Positions 32,464 to 39,961 of a stretch of 45,782 bases of DNA are shown in pieces (position 1 is the first letter of the stretch; each line of letters starts with the position of its first letter). The stretch is from Flavobacteriales bacterium (GTDB lineage: Bacteria; Bacteroidota; Bacteroidia; CAIKAF01): NCBI GenBank assembly GCA_025055575.1, contig JANWWP010000040.1, positions 1 through 45,782 of the forward strand, given 5' to 3'. A program made the position numbers and the translations under genes. The notes beneath the pieces were generated by a model. That model saw only the letters and a program-made list of their open reading frames with translations. It did not search any database and was not told the origin of the DNA.

Positions 32464-33162
32464 TTATCCCTGAAAATTTTTTGCTGCAAATTCCCAATTC
32501 ACCACCTTCCACCAGGCATCTATGTAATCCGCACGCTTGTTTTGATATTTTAAATAATAAGCGTGTTCCCAGACATCAATGCCCAAAATGGGGGTCCCGC
32601 GCTGTTCGGCCACATCCATCAGGGGGTTATCCTGGTTGGGGGTGGAGGTGATCAAAAGTTTTCCATCGGAGGTTTTGATGAGCCATGCCCATCCGCTCCC
32701 AAAGCGCCCCAAGGCGGCCTTTTTAAATTGCTCTTTGAAGCTGTCGAACGAACCAAATACCGATACCAAGGCGTCCCGCAAAGCGCCTTCTGGGACATTG
32801 TTTTCACGGGGCGGGCGCATCAGTGGCCAGAAAAAACTATGGTTCCAGTGCCCGCCGCCATTGTTGCGCACCGCCACAGGAAGCGCGGAGACCCGCTTCA
32901 TCAGGTCCAGAATGTCATGACTGTGAACCCCCGCCTCATCCAGAGCTTTGTTTAGATTGTCCACATAGGCTTTATGATGCCGCCCGTGATGGATTTCCAT
33001 GGTCAGGGTGTCAATCACAGGTTCTAAAGCATTTGTGGGATACGGCAGAGCGGGTAGGGTGAAGTGATCATGCCAGGGTTGAGGGGCGGCCCAGAGACCG
33101 GAGGATAGAGGCAATGCCAGCGGAGCCAGCCCGGAAATCTTAAGAAATTGACGTCTTTCCAT
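32464..33162 (-). CDS. Fe/Mn superoxide dismutase with Tat export signal
   Basis: 232 residues. The N-terminus ERRQFLKISG followed by a hydrophobic stretch ending WAAP is a twin-arginine signal, so the folded enzyme should be exported to the periplasm. The rest is the complete SOD: LPYPTNALEP start, metal ligands His58 (EIHHGRHH), His108 (HWNHSFFW), Asp196 and His200 (DVWEHAYY). The GGGHWNHS and STPNQDNPL motifs lean towards Mn, but metal use is not certain. It converts superoxide to peroxide. It lies 17 nt downstream of the aldo/keto reductase and just before tRNA-Asp on the same strand. Confidence 0.92.
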   Translation of the reverse strand: MERRQFLKISGLAPLALPLSSGLWAAPQPWHDHFTLPALPYPTNALEPVIDTLTMEIHHGRHHKAYVDNLNKALDEAGVHSHDILDLMKRVSALPVAVRNNGGGHWNHSFFWPLMRPPRENNVPEGALRDALVSVFGSFDSFKEQFKKAALGRFGSGWAWLIKTSDGKLLITSTPNQDNPLMDVAEQRGTPILGIDVWEHAYYLKYQNKRADYIDAWWKVVNWEFAAKNFQG

Positions 33163-33179
33163 GGGAATAAAAATAGGAA

Positions 33180-34169
33180 TTATCCATAAACCGGAAAATG
33201 CGGTTTATTTCCAAGAAGGGTATCCACTCTTTCCATCACTTCCGGAGTCAGCGCTTCAAGCGCCGCCAGGGCGCCCAGGTTTTCCTTCAGTTGCTCCACC
33301 CGCGAAGCGCCAAGAATGGCTGTGCTTACGTGCGGATTTTTTAGACACCAGGCAATAGCCATTTGAGGAAGTGTGCAGCCAAGATCTTGCGCTATCTGCG
33401 CCAGCTGTTGGATTTTGGGGATGAGTTGGCGCGTTTCTTCACTGGTCATTTTACTTCGAAGCCATTCCAGTTCAGGCAACTGCACCCGGGTTCCTTCCGG
33501 AAGACCCGCATTGTACTTGCCGGTGAGAAGGCCTGAAGCCAAAGGACTCCAAATAGTGGTGCCAAGGCCCAGATGGTCGTAAAGGTGGCGGTACTCGAAT
33601 TCTACCCTTTCGCGATGGAACATATTGTACTGTGGCTGCTCCATCAAAGGGGGTACCAGGTTCTGGGCGCGGGCCACCATATGGGCTTCCGTAATACGCT
33701 GAGCATCCCATTCGCTGGTGCCCCAGTACAGAATCTTTCCCTGGCGCATCAGGTCGTTCATGGCCCACACCGTTTCTTCGATGGGCGTTTCTCGGTCGGC
33801 CCGATGGCAGAAAAACAAATCCAGATAATCCACCTGCAAGCGTCGCAGGGCGGCGTGGCAGGCTTCGGTGATGTGTTTTCGGCTGAGCCCGCGCTGGGTG
33901 GGCCGGTCGCCTCCCCAAAATACTTTAGAAGACACAATATAGGTGTCGCGCGGCCAACCGCTTTCTTTCAAAATACGGCCCATCACCTCCTCCGATCGCC
34001 CATTGGCATACACTTCCGCATTGTCAAAAAAATTGATACCCGCGTCATAAGCGGTGTGCATAAGGTCGCGGGCCGTACGATCGTCAATCTGGTTGCCGAA
34101 GGTCACCCATGTGCCAAAAGAGAGGGCCGAGACCTTAAGGCCGGATTTTCCTAAATTGCGGTATTCCAT
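33180..34169 (-). CDS. Aldo/keto reductase (Kv-beta/YghZ-like)
   Basis: 329-residue NADPH-dependent TIM-barrel reductase. The catalytic tetrad is Asp49, Tyr54, Lys82 and His122 (FFDNAEVYANG, SSKVFW, FFCHRAD). The start MEYRNLGKSGLKVSALSFGTW and GVSRVEQLKENL-like C-terminal NADP-binding segment (here GASRVEQLKENL) fit the potassium-channel beta-subunit group. Substrates are probably reactive aldehydes but are not known here. It follows purC by 85 nt and precedes the SOD gene by 17 nt. Confidence 0.9.
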   Translation of the reverse strand: MEYRNLGKSGLKVSALSFGTWVTFGNQIDDRTARDLMHTAYDAGINFFDNAEVYANGRSEEVMGRILKESGWPRDTYIVSSKVFWGGDRPTQRGLSRKHITEACHAALRRLQVDYLDLFFCHRADRETPIEETVWAMNDLMRQGKILYWGTSEWDAQRITEAHMVARAQNLVPPLMEQPQYNMFHRERVEFEYRHLYDHLGLGTTIWSPLASGLLTGKYNAGLPEGTRVQLPELEWLRSKMTSEETRQLIPKIQQLAQIAQDLGCTLPQMAIAWCLKNPHVSTAILGASRVEQLKENLGALAALEALTPEVMERVDTLLGNKPHFPVYG

Positions 34170-34254
34170 GGAGGGTTTATATTAAAAATTTCAAGCGTTC
34201 ATGATAAAAGGTTATCTCCAAGCCACTTTGTTTTAGTAATACCTTTCAAAAAGC

Positions 34255-35190
34255 TTACCTATTCGCATCAAGGAGTTTTTGAACCAGCAGATTCAATTCT
34301 CGTTCCAAAACGGCTTCTGTGGGCGGTGGCATTTTTTGAAAAGTAAGACCTGTAATTTTTTCATAAAGTTCGATATACCTCCGGGAGACTGTTTCTACAA
34401 AATCCTCCGGCATAGCGGGCATGATGTCCCCAGGCCGGCCCATAAACCCTTGTTGCATGAGCCACTCCCTTACAAATTCCTTGGAAAGTTGCGCTTGTGG
34501 GAGGCCCGCATTCTGCCTTTCTTCAAAGCCTTCCAAAATAAGATAACGGGAAGAGTCGGGCGTATGAATTTCATCTATAAGCATAAGACGGCCGTCTTTC
34601 AACCCAAATTCATATTTAGTGTCCGCCAGGATGAGCCCCCGACTCCGGGCATGGCGCGCGCCGAAATCGAAGAGGGCCAACGCAGCGGATTCCATTTCGT
34701 GGTACAAGGATTCCTCCACAATGTTCTGCTCTAAAATCTCCGCACGGGAGATATCGCTGTCGTGCCCATCTAAAGATTTAATTGCCGGGGTGATGATAGG
34801 TTCAGGAAAGGGATCGTGCGCCCGCATACCTTCAGGCAAAGCGACACCACAAATACGCCTCTGACCCTGTTGATAGAGCCGCCAGGCATGACCGCACAAA
34901 TGCCCGCGCACCACTATTTCAAGGCGTATCGGCTGGCAACGATAGCCGACCGAAACATGAGGAAATGGGGTGTCCAATAGCCAGTTAGGAACAATATTCC
35001 GGGTGCGTTCCAGAAAAAAAGCCGCCATTCCGTTGAGTACCGCCCCTTTGTAAGGAATGGGACGGGGCAGAATATGATCGAAAGCCGAAATGCGGTCCGA
35101 CGCCACCATCACCAGGAAGCCTCCTTCCAATTCATACACATCCCGCACTTTCCCTTGATAAAAGCCTTTTTGATGGAGCAGTTGCAGCAT
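34255..35190 (-). CDS. purC: Phosphoribosylaminoimidazole-succinocarboxamide synthase PurC
   Basis: 311 residues; joins CAIR and aspartate with ATP in purine synthesis. GKVRDVYEL, ASDRISAFD, the substrate-binding RLEIVVRGHLCGHAW and LILADTKYEFG-LKDG motifs with IDEIHTPDSSRY are diagnostic, and the length fits the ~300-residue type found in yeast and many Bacteroidota. First of the leftward purC-aldo/keto reductase-SOD group, divergent from the arginase gene (162 bp gap). No exact TAnnTTTG box was found for it. Confidence 0.95.
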   Translation of the reverse strand: MLQLLHQKGFYQGKVRDVYELEGGFLVMVASDRISAFDHILPRPIPYKGAVLNGMAAFFLERTRNIVPNWLLDTPFPHVSVGYRCQPIRLEIVVRGHLCGHAWRLYQQGQRRICGVALPEGMRAHDPFPEPIITPAIKSLDGHDSDISRAEILEQNIVEESLYHEMESAALALFDFGARHARSRGLILADTKYEFGLKDGRLMLIDEIHTPDSSRYLILEGFEERQNAGLPQAQLSKEFVREWLMQQGFMGRPGDIMPAMPEDFVETVSRRYIELYEKITGLTFQKMPPPTEAVLERELNLLVQKLLDANR

Positions 35191-35327
35191 GGTGGGTCAA
35201 AAGTCCGAATAATGAACGGAATTTCTCCGAAAATAGCCATTGGGCAGCAAATTTTTTCACTCCCAAACCAAGTCATTCAATTTCTGATATTTACAAACGC
35301 AAGGCCCCTGCTACAAGCCCTTCAGAC

Positions 35328-35335
35328 TATCTTTG
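35328..35335 (+). promoter_or_regulatory. Candidate -7 promoter box of rocF-argS
   Basis: TATCTTTG is an exact TAnnTTTG, followed by CACC, 17 nt before the ATG at 35353. It also argues against a more upstream start for the arginase frame, which is open far to the left. Confidence 0.5.
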
Positions 35336-35352
35336 CACCAAAATGTGATGGT

Positions 35353-36426
35353 ATGGGCGCGAAGAAAATTAAGTTTATTGAAGTGAAATCCGAATTGGGC
35401 GCCGGCACGCGTGGCGCCTCCCTGGGACCTGATGCTCTAAAAATTGTGTCGCTGGAATATCCTGGGTATTTCTTTGGTAAATTTAAAAGAAAAGAAATCC
35501 GTGACAGTTCCCGGCTGTTGTATAAGAATCCTATCCGCTCCTACGCCAAGCGCATCCGGGGGATCGTTGAAATTTTCAGAAAACTTACGCGCACCATGGC
35601 CGAGGAGCTTCTGGATGATAAATTTCCGGTGGTGCTCTCCGGGGATCATAGCAGCGCTGGAGGCACCATCGCCGGCATTCGGGTGGCTTATCCTGAAAAA
35701 AGACTGGGCGTCATTTGGATTGATGCCCACGCCGACCTCCACTCGCCTTTCACAACCCCTTCCGGCAACGTGCACGGCATGCCTGTGGCCGTGTCCTTGG
35801 GTATTGATAACCTGCCCGACGCCCAAAACCGTCTGGAAAATGACCACACGGTGGAATATTGGGAAACTTTGAAAAACATGGGCGGCATCTGTCCAAAAAT
35901 TCAGCCCTCAGACCTTGTATTTATTGGGCTGCGTGACATGGAAAAACCGGAAGAAAATTATATCCGCGACAATAAGATCAAAGTGGTCACTGTGGCAGAC
36001 ATCCGCAAAGGAAAAATCAAGGAAATCTGCAACCAGGTGCGGCGATATCTCAGCCACTGCGATGCACTGTACATATCTTTTGATGTGGATGTGCTGGACA
36101 GCAGCATCGTGAAAGGCACCGGCACGCCCGTGCCCAACGGACTGAGCTTAAGTGAAGTAAAAAAAATTCTGGAAAACCTGTGCAAAGACAAACGCCTTGT
36201 ATGTTTTGAAATTACCGAAATAAATCCGCTGCTGGACCAGAACAACCAGACTGCACGCCTGGTATTTCCGGTTTTCAAATCCACTGTGATGGCCATTAAA
36301 AAGCGGCTCGAAAACGAAGAGAAGAAACGGCGAAAGCAGGAACGCAAAGCCTTGAAAGCCGCCCGGGAATTGATACAAGCCGGAATGCATCCAACTCCTG
36401 ACCCAGCAGAAACGGCCCGAACCTGA
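35353..36426 (+). CDS. rocF: Arginase (ureohydrolase family)
   Basis: 357 residues from ATG 35353; the frame is open upstream only because it is antisense to purC. All six metal ligands of the dimanganese site are present: His99 (GDHSSAGG), Asp124, His126 and Asp128 (DAHADLHS), Asp244 and Asp246 (FDVDVLD). The substrate loop SGNVHGMP (Ser137-Pro144) matches true arginases, which split arginine to ornithine and urea. The Asn that binds the arginine carboxylate in human arginase (Asn130) is His130 here, a visible deviation. A Lys/Arg-rich C-terminal tail of about 50 residues is extra. Its TGA overlaps the argS ATG by 1 nt (TGATG). Confidence 0.88.
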   Translation: MGAKKIKFIEVKSELGAGTRGASLGPDALKIVSLEYPGYFFGKFKRKEIRDSSRLLYKNPIRSYAKRIRGIVEIFRKLTRTMAEELLDDKFPVVLSGDHSSAGGTIAGIRVAYPEKRLGVIWIDAHADLHSPFTTPSGNVHGMPVAVSLGIDNLPDAQNRLENDHTVEYWETLKNMGGICPKIQPSDLVFIGLRDMEKPEENYIRDNKIKVVTVADIRKGKIKEICNQVRRYLSHCDALYISFDVDVLDSSIVKGTGTPVPNGLSLSEVKKILENLCKDKRLVCFEITEINPLLDQNNQTARLVFPVFKSTVMAIKKRLENEEKKRRKQERKALKAARELIQAGMHPTPDPAETART

Positions 36427-38192
36427 TGGAAGATTTTCTGCTTCGTTTGAGGGAGGCCGTCAGCCAGGAGTTGCATCTGCCCGCAGAGACGCCGCTGCCT
36501 GTCAGCCACACCCCCTTCGACCAAAAGGGGGACATCACGATCACACTTTTTGGTTTGGCCAAAAGACTGGGTAAAAACCCCGCGGAGCTGGCCCAGCATC
36601 TTCAAGTTATTTTGCCCAGGCGCCTGCCTGAAATTGCGGATACGGAGCTGGTGAAAGGTTTTTTGAACATCCGACTGAGCGACGCTTACCGCCTTGCCTT
36701 TCTCCAGCGCCCGCCCCGTCCCGTAATCGATCCACAGCCAGAAACCATCATCCTGGAATATCCCTCGCCCAACACCAACAAGCCCTTGCATCTGGGGCAT
36801 TTGCGCAACATTTTTTTGGGACAGTCCATTGGCCGGATTCTGGAAGCCCGCGGACACACAGTCATTCCCGTGTGCCTTTTCAACGACCGGGGTACCAACA
36901 TTTGCAAAAGCATGTGGGCATGGAAAGAACTGGCCCACGGCGCCACTCCTGAAACGACCGGCGTAAAAGGAGATCACTTTGTGGGAGATTATTACGTGGC
37001 CTACGCCAAGGCTCAAAAAGAAGCTGTGGAAGCGCTGGTGCGGTCCGGCATGACCCCTGAACAGGCCGAAAAAGAGGCCCGCCCGGCGCGCGAAGTGCTG
37101 AAAATGCTGGAACTTTGGGAGGCTGGAGATCCGGAAACTTTAGCCCTTTGGAAAAAAATGAACCAATGGGTGTACGAGGGTTTCGAAACCACCTTCCGGC
37201 GCCTGGATGTCCATTTTAAAAAATACTACTACGAGTCCGAAGTTTTTCACCAAGCCCGGCACATCGTGGAGCAAGGTCTGGCCATGGGAGTTTTCGTGCG
37301 CCACCCCGACGGATCCGTCCATGCCCACCTGGAGGAGGCCGGACTGGGCGATAAAGTGATCCTGAGGGCCAACGGTACGGCTTTGTACATCACCCAGGAC
37401 CTGGCTGTAGCCGAGCAAAAAAGTCGGGATTTTCAATTCGATCGGTCTGTGTATGTGGTGGGTAATGAGCAGGACTATCATTTTAAAGTGTTGTTCGAGA
37501 TACTTCGACGCTTAGGAGCGCCTGGCAGCGACAAATTATACCATCTTTCCTATGGCATGGTGGAATTGCCCAGCGGACGTATGAAATCCCGCGAAGGCAC
37601 AGTGGTGGATGCCGACCCCCTCCTGGACGAAATGCGCGAAGCCGCCCGCAAAGCGGCCCAAGATGCCGTGAAAAGCCTGACCCTCCCGCCGGAAGAAGCC
37701 GAAAATTTGTATGAAGCTGTGGGGCAAGGCGCTTTGCGATACCACATCCTGCGGGTGGACCCCCGTAAAAAAATTGTTTTTAATCCTGAAGAGTCTGTGG
37801 CTTTGCAAGGGGACACAGGCCCCTTCATCCAGTACACCCATGCGCGTCTTCGCAAGCTCCTGCGCGATGCGGAACTAGCCGGATTCTCCCTTGAAGAAAA
37901 GACTTCAGACTTGAAAGAAGGGCTTATTGAACCCGAACGCGCAATGGTTAAACAACTTTGGCGCTTCAATACGGCCCTGGAGGAGGCCGCCCGGAATTAC
38001 AATCCGGCTGAGGTGGCCCACTATGCATTTCAGACGGCTCAGCGTTTCAGCGCCTACTATCAGCAGGTGCCTATTTTAAAAGAGACCCGCCCAGATGTGC
38101 GGAACGCACGACTTCTGCTGACTCGGCGCGTAGGTGAATATCTGGCCTTAAGCTTGCACCTTCTGGGCATTCAGGCCCCCGAAAAAATGTAA
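36426..38192 (+). CDS. argS: Arginyl-tRNA synthetase
   Basis: 588 residues; class Ia synthetase charging tRNA-Arg. The HIGH-type motif is HLGH (residues 122-125, in NKPLHLGHLRN) and the KMSKS counterpart is MKSREG (residues 386-391). The N-terminal Arg-N domain (about residues 1-90) and C-terminal DALR anticodon-binding helices (about 470-588, GDTGPFIQYTHARLRKLL start) are complete. Translation starts inside the arginase stop codon, so both products are probably coupled. Confidence 0.97.
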   Translation: MEDFLLRLREAVSQELHLPAETPLPVSHTPFDQKGDITITLFGLAKRLGKNPAELAQHLQVILPRRLPEIADTELVKGFLNIRLSDAYRLAFLQRPPRPVIDPQPETIILEYPSPNTNKPLHLGHLRNIFLGQSIGRILEARGHTVIPVCLFNDRGTNICKSMWAWKELAHGATPETTGVKGDHFVGDYYVAYAKAQKEAVEALVRSGMTPEQAEKEARPAREVLKMLELWEAGDPETLALWKKMNQWVYEGFETTFRRLDVHFKKYYYESEVFHQARHIVEQGLAMGVFVRHPDGSVHAHLEEAGLGDKVILRANGTALYITQDLAVAEQKSRDFQFDRSVYVVGNEQDYHFKVLFEILRRLGAPGSDKLYHLSYGMVELPSGRMKSREGTVVDADPLLDEMREAARKAAQDAVKSLTLPPEEAENLYEAVGQGALRYHILRVDPRKKIVFNPEESVALQGDTGPFIQYTHARLRKLLRDAELAGFSLEEKTSDLKEGLIEPERAMVKQLWRFNTALEEAARNYNPAEVAHYAFQTAQRFSAYYQQVPILKETRPDVRNARLLLTRRVGEYLALSLHLLGIQAPEKM

Positions 38193-38193
38193 A

Positions 38194-38224
38194 TTTCGAA
38201 AGCCTTTGCACTCAGGCCTCGAAA
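38194..38224. terminator. Possible bidirectional terminator between argS and the HsdR-N-like gene
   Basis: An imperfect hairpin: outer stem TTTCGA/TCGAAA, inner stem GCCT/AGGC with a small bulge (AA opposite C) and an 8-nt loop, in the 44-bp convergent gap. Confidence 0.35.
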
Positions 38225-38236
38225 AAGAAATACGTC

Positions 38237-38725
38237 TTAGCTAAAATTTGGACCCTCCTCCGCGTGGGACGAAGAATCGATAGGAAAATCCGGCAAACCC
38301 GGCTGCCATCCGACATCCGGATGTGCCAACTCTAAAAAAGTACAGGTAATGCCGTTGCACAGCGCCACGAAACACACCCCCAGCAAAGAAGCATAATGCA
38401 GGGCCTGCGAAGCCGCGTTGTCGTCCAATGGCACATCCGGCGCTTTGCATTCTGCCAAAAGCCAGGGCTTACCTTGTTTCTGATAGACCACAACATCCGC
38501 CCGAAATACCTTTCCAGAACGGCTGAGGCTGTGCTCCAAGGCCGTCAATCCGGCCGGATATCTTTTTTCTGTCACCATATAATGTACTAAAGTGAGACGC
38601 ACCACTTCTTCCGGCCGGGCCCTCACCCACTTTTTCCTTAAAAAATTAAACACCCAAATACCTTTTTCCCGATGCTCAAATTTTAAAGGGGCCCGCGGAA
38701 GGCGGAAGGCAGCTACTCCACCCAT
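38237..38725 (-). CDS. Stand-alone HsdR N-terminal-like PD-(D/E)XK protein
   Basis: 162 residues resembling the nuclease (HSDR_N) domain of type I restriction R subunits, without the helicase. Catalytic residues can be placed: Asp77 (FRADVVVY) and Glu92-x-Lys94 (LAECKAP), with Glu64 upstream. The opening FNFLRKKWVRARPEEVVRLTLVHYMV is typical of the small stand-alone form widespread in Bacteroidota, whose role is unknown. Its ATG overlaps the 3' end of the PD40 protein gene by 13 nt, so the two are transcribed together. It is unrelated in position to the true hsdR at the right edge. Confidence 0.8.
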   Translation of the reverse strand: MGGVAAFRLPRAPLKFEHREKGIWVFNFLRKKWVRARPEEVVRLTLVHYMVTEKRYPAGLTALEHSLSRSGKVFRADVVVYQKQGKPWLLAECKAPDVPLDDNAASQALHYASLLGVCFVALCNGITCTFLELAHPDVGWQPGLPDFPIDSSSHAEEGPNFS

Positions 38726-39813
38726 TCGGCAACGAAAAGATTGGTGTCAAAAGTGCCTCCGTTATTCCGGTTGCTGGAAAAGCTGAGGAAGCGCCCATCC
38801 GGGCTAAACATGGGAAAAGAATCAAAATTTGTATCAAAAGAAATTTGCTCTAACCCTGTGCCATCCAGGTTGATCATGAAGAGATTGAATTTGAATCCGC
38901 GGTCTCCGGCGTGATGGTTGGATGAAAAAATAATTTTTTTCCCGGACGGATGAAAAAAGGGAGCCCAATTGGCTTTACCCAGCTGGGTGACCTGGCGCAG
39001 TTCGCTGCCATCCGCGCGGCACACAAAAATTTCCATACGCGTGGGCGCCACAAGGCCCTGCCTCAAATAGTTTTTGTAAGCCTGGATCTCTTCTTCTGTT
39101 TTAGGGCGGCTGGCCCGAAAAACGATATATCTGCCATCCGGAGAGAAAAAGGCTCCTCCGTCGTATCCCAGTTCATGCGTGATCTGCCTCAAATCGCTGC
39201 CATCAAGGCGACAGGTCCATAATTCCAGGTCGCCACTTCGGTCGCTGGTGAACACAATCCTGTCTCCGCGCGGCGACACGGTGGCTTCGGCATCATAGCC
39301 AAAGCGGTCGGTCAGCTTATACCGAATACGGCCTTTCAGGTCCGTCACATAAATGTCATACTCTGGATAAATGGGCCACAGATAGGGACTGCCGGGTTTT
39401 CGCTCAGGCACAGGAGGACATTTGTCGTGATGCTCGTGGGTGGAAGCAAACAACACCAGCGTATCGCCCGGAAGAAAATAAGCGCAGGTGGTGCGCCCTT
39501 GTCCGGGGCTCAAACGCTGCGGCGGCTCAGAACCATCGGCAGGCATCACGAAAATTTGGTCGCAGAGGGCTTGCCAGTCGGGATTGGTGGCTTGAAAAAT
39601 CAATTTTTTACCGTTAAAACTCCAGTAAGCCTCAGCATTATCGCCTTTAAAGGTGAGCTGGCGCAGATTTCTGAAATGTTTTTCACCCGGAAGCACCAAA
39701 GAATCCGATGGCCGGACGCGGCTCTTTTGAACATTACCTTTGCGAAGCTGAAAATTAAACTTAGCTAAAAGACCTCCGCATATAAGGGTGAGCAATAAAA
39801 AAAACCGTACCAT
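38713..39813 (-). CDS. Exported TolB-like PD40 beta-propeller protein
   Basis: 366 residues with a signal peptide (residues 1-17). Repeated PD40 units such as FSPDGRYIVF, VSPRGDRIVF, FHPSGKKIIF and FSPDGRFLSF, each with a following SSN or TSD turn, make a six-bladed or so propeller like the C-terminal half of TolB. The N-terminal TolB domain is missing, so it is not a normal Tol-Pal TolB. It probably binds protein or peptide partners in the periplasm. Preceded by an exact -7 box and divergent from the choice-of-anchor L gene. Confidence 0.85.
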   Translation of the reverse strand: MVRFFLLLTLICGGLLAKFNFQLRKGNVQKSRVRPSDSLVLPGEKHFRNLRQLTFKGDNAEAYWSFNGKKLIFQATNPDWQALCDQIFVMPADGSEPPQRLSPGQGRTTCAYFLPGDTLVLFASTHEHHDKCPPVPERKPGSPYLWPIYPEYDIYVTDLKGRIRYKLTDRFGYDAEATVSPRGDRIVFTSDRSGDLELWTCRLDGSDLRQITHELGYDGGAFFSPDGRYIVFRASRPKTEEEIQAYKNYLRQGLVAPTRMEIFVCRADGSELRQVTQLGKANWAPFFHPSGKKIIFSSNHHAGDRGFKFNLFMINLDGTGLEQISFDTNFDSFPMFSPDGRFLSFSSNRNNGGTFDTNLFVAEWVE

Positions 39814-39836
39814 TATTTTGAGTTGTAATGAGCTTG

Positions 39837-39844
39837 CAAAGCTA
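39837..39844 (-). promoter_or_regulatory. Candidate -7 box of the PD40/HsdR-N pair
   Basis: The complement reads TAGCTTTG, exact TAnnTTTG, 23 nt before the PD40 ATG at 39813. Confidence 0.45.
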
Positions 39845-39945
39845 AAGGGAGTGGAACCGGCGAATTGGTGAAATTTTAGGTAATCTTTTTTCGAGAGCTA
39901 CACAACGCTTTGTGGCAGTTTTTCATCAATAAAAAAGCCTGTTCA

Positions 39946-39953
39946 TACTTTTG
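39946..39953 (+). promoter_or_regulatory. Candidate -7 box of the choice-of-anchor L gene
   Basis: TACTTTTG, exact TAnnTTTG, ending 8 nt before the ATG at 39962. The start of transcription would be at or within a few nt of the ATG. Confidence 0.45.
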
Positions 39954-39961
39954 TAACATTT

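Noticed and set aside
35958-37016. 352-codon open frame antisense across rocF and argS
   Set aside because: It spans the junction of two well-supported genes and shows no protein features.
38203-38211. CCTTTGCA resembling the promoter boxes
   Set aside because: The TA is missing and no rightward gene follows; the stretch is part of a convergent hairpin.
38713-39813. Calling the PD40 protein TolB
   Set aside because: Only the propeller part is present, the TolB N-terminal domain is missing, and no tol/pal genes are adjacent.
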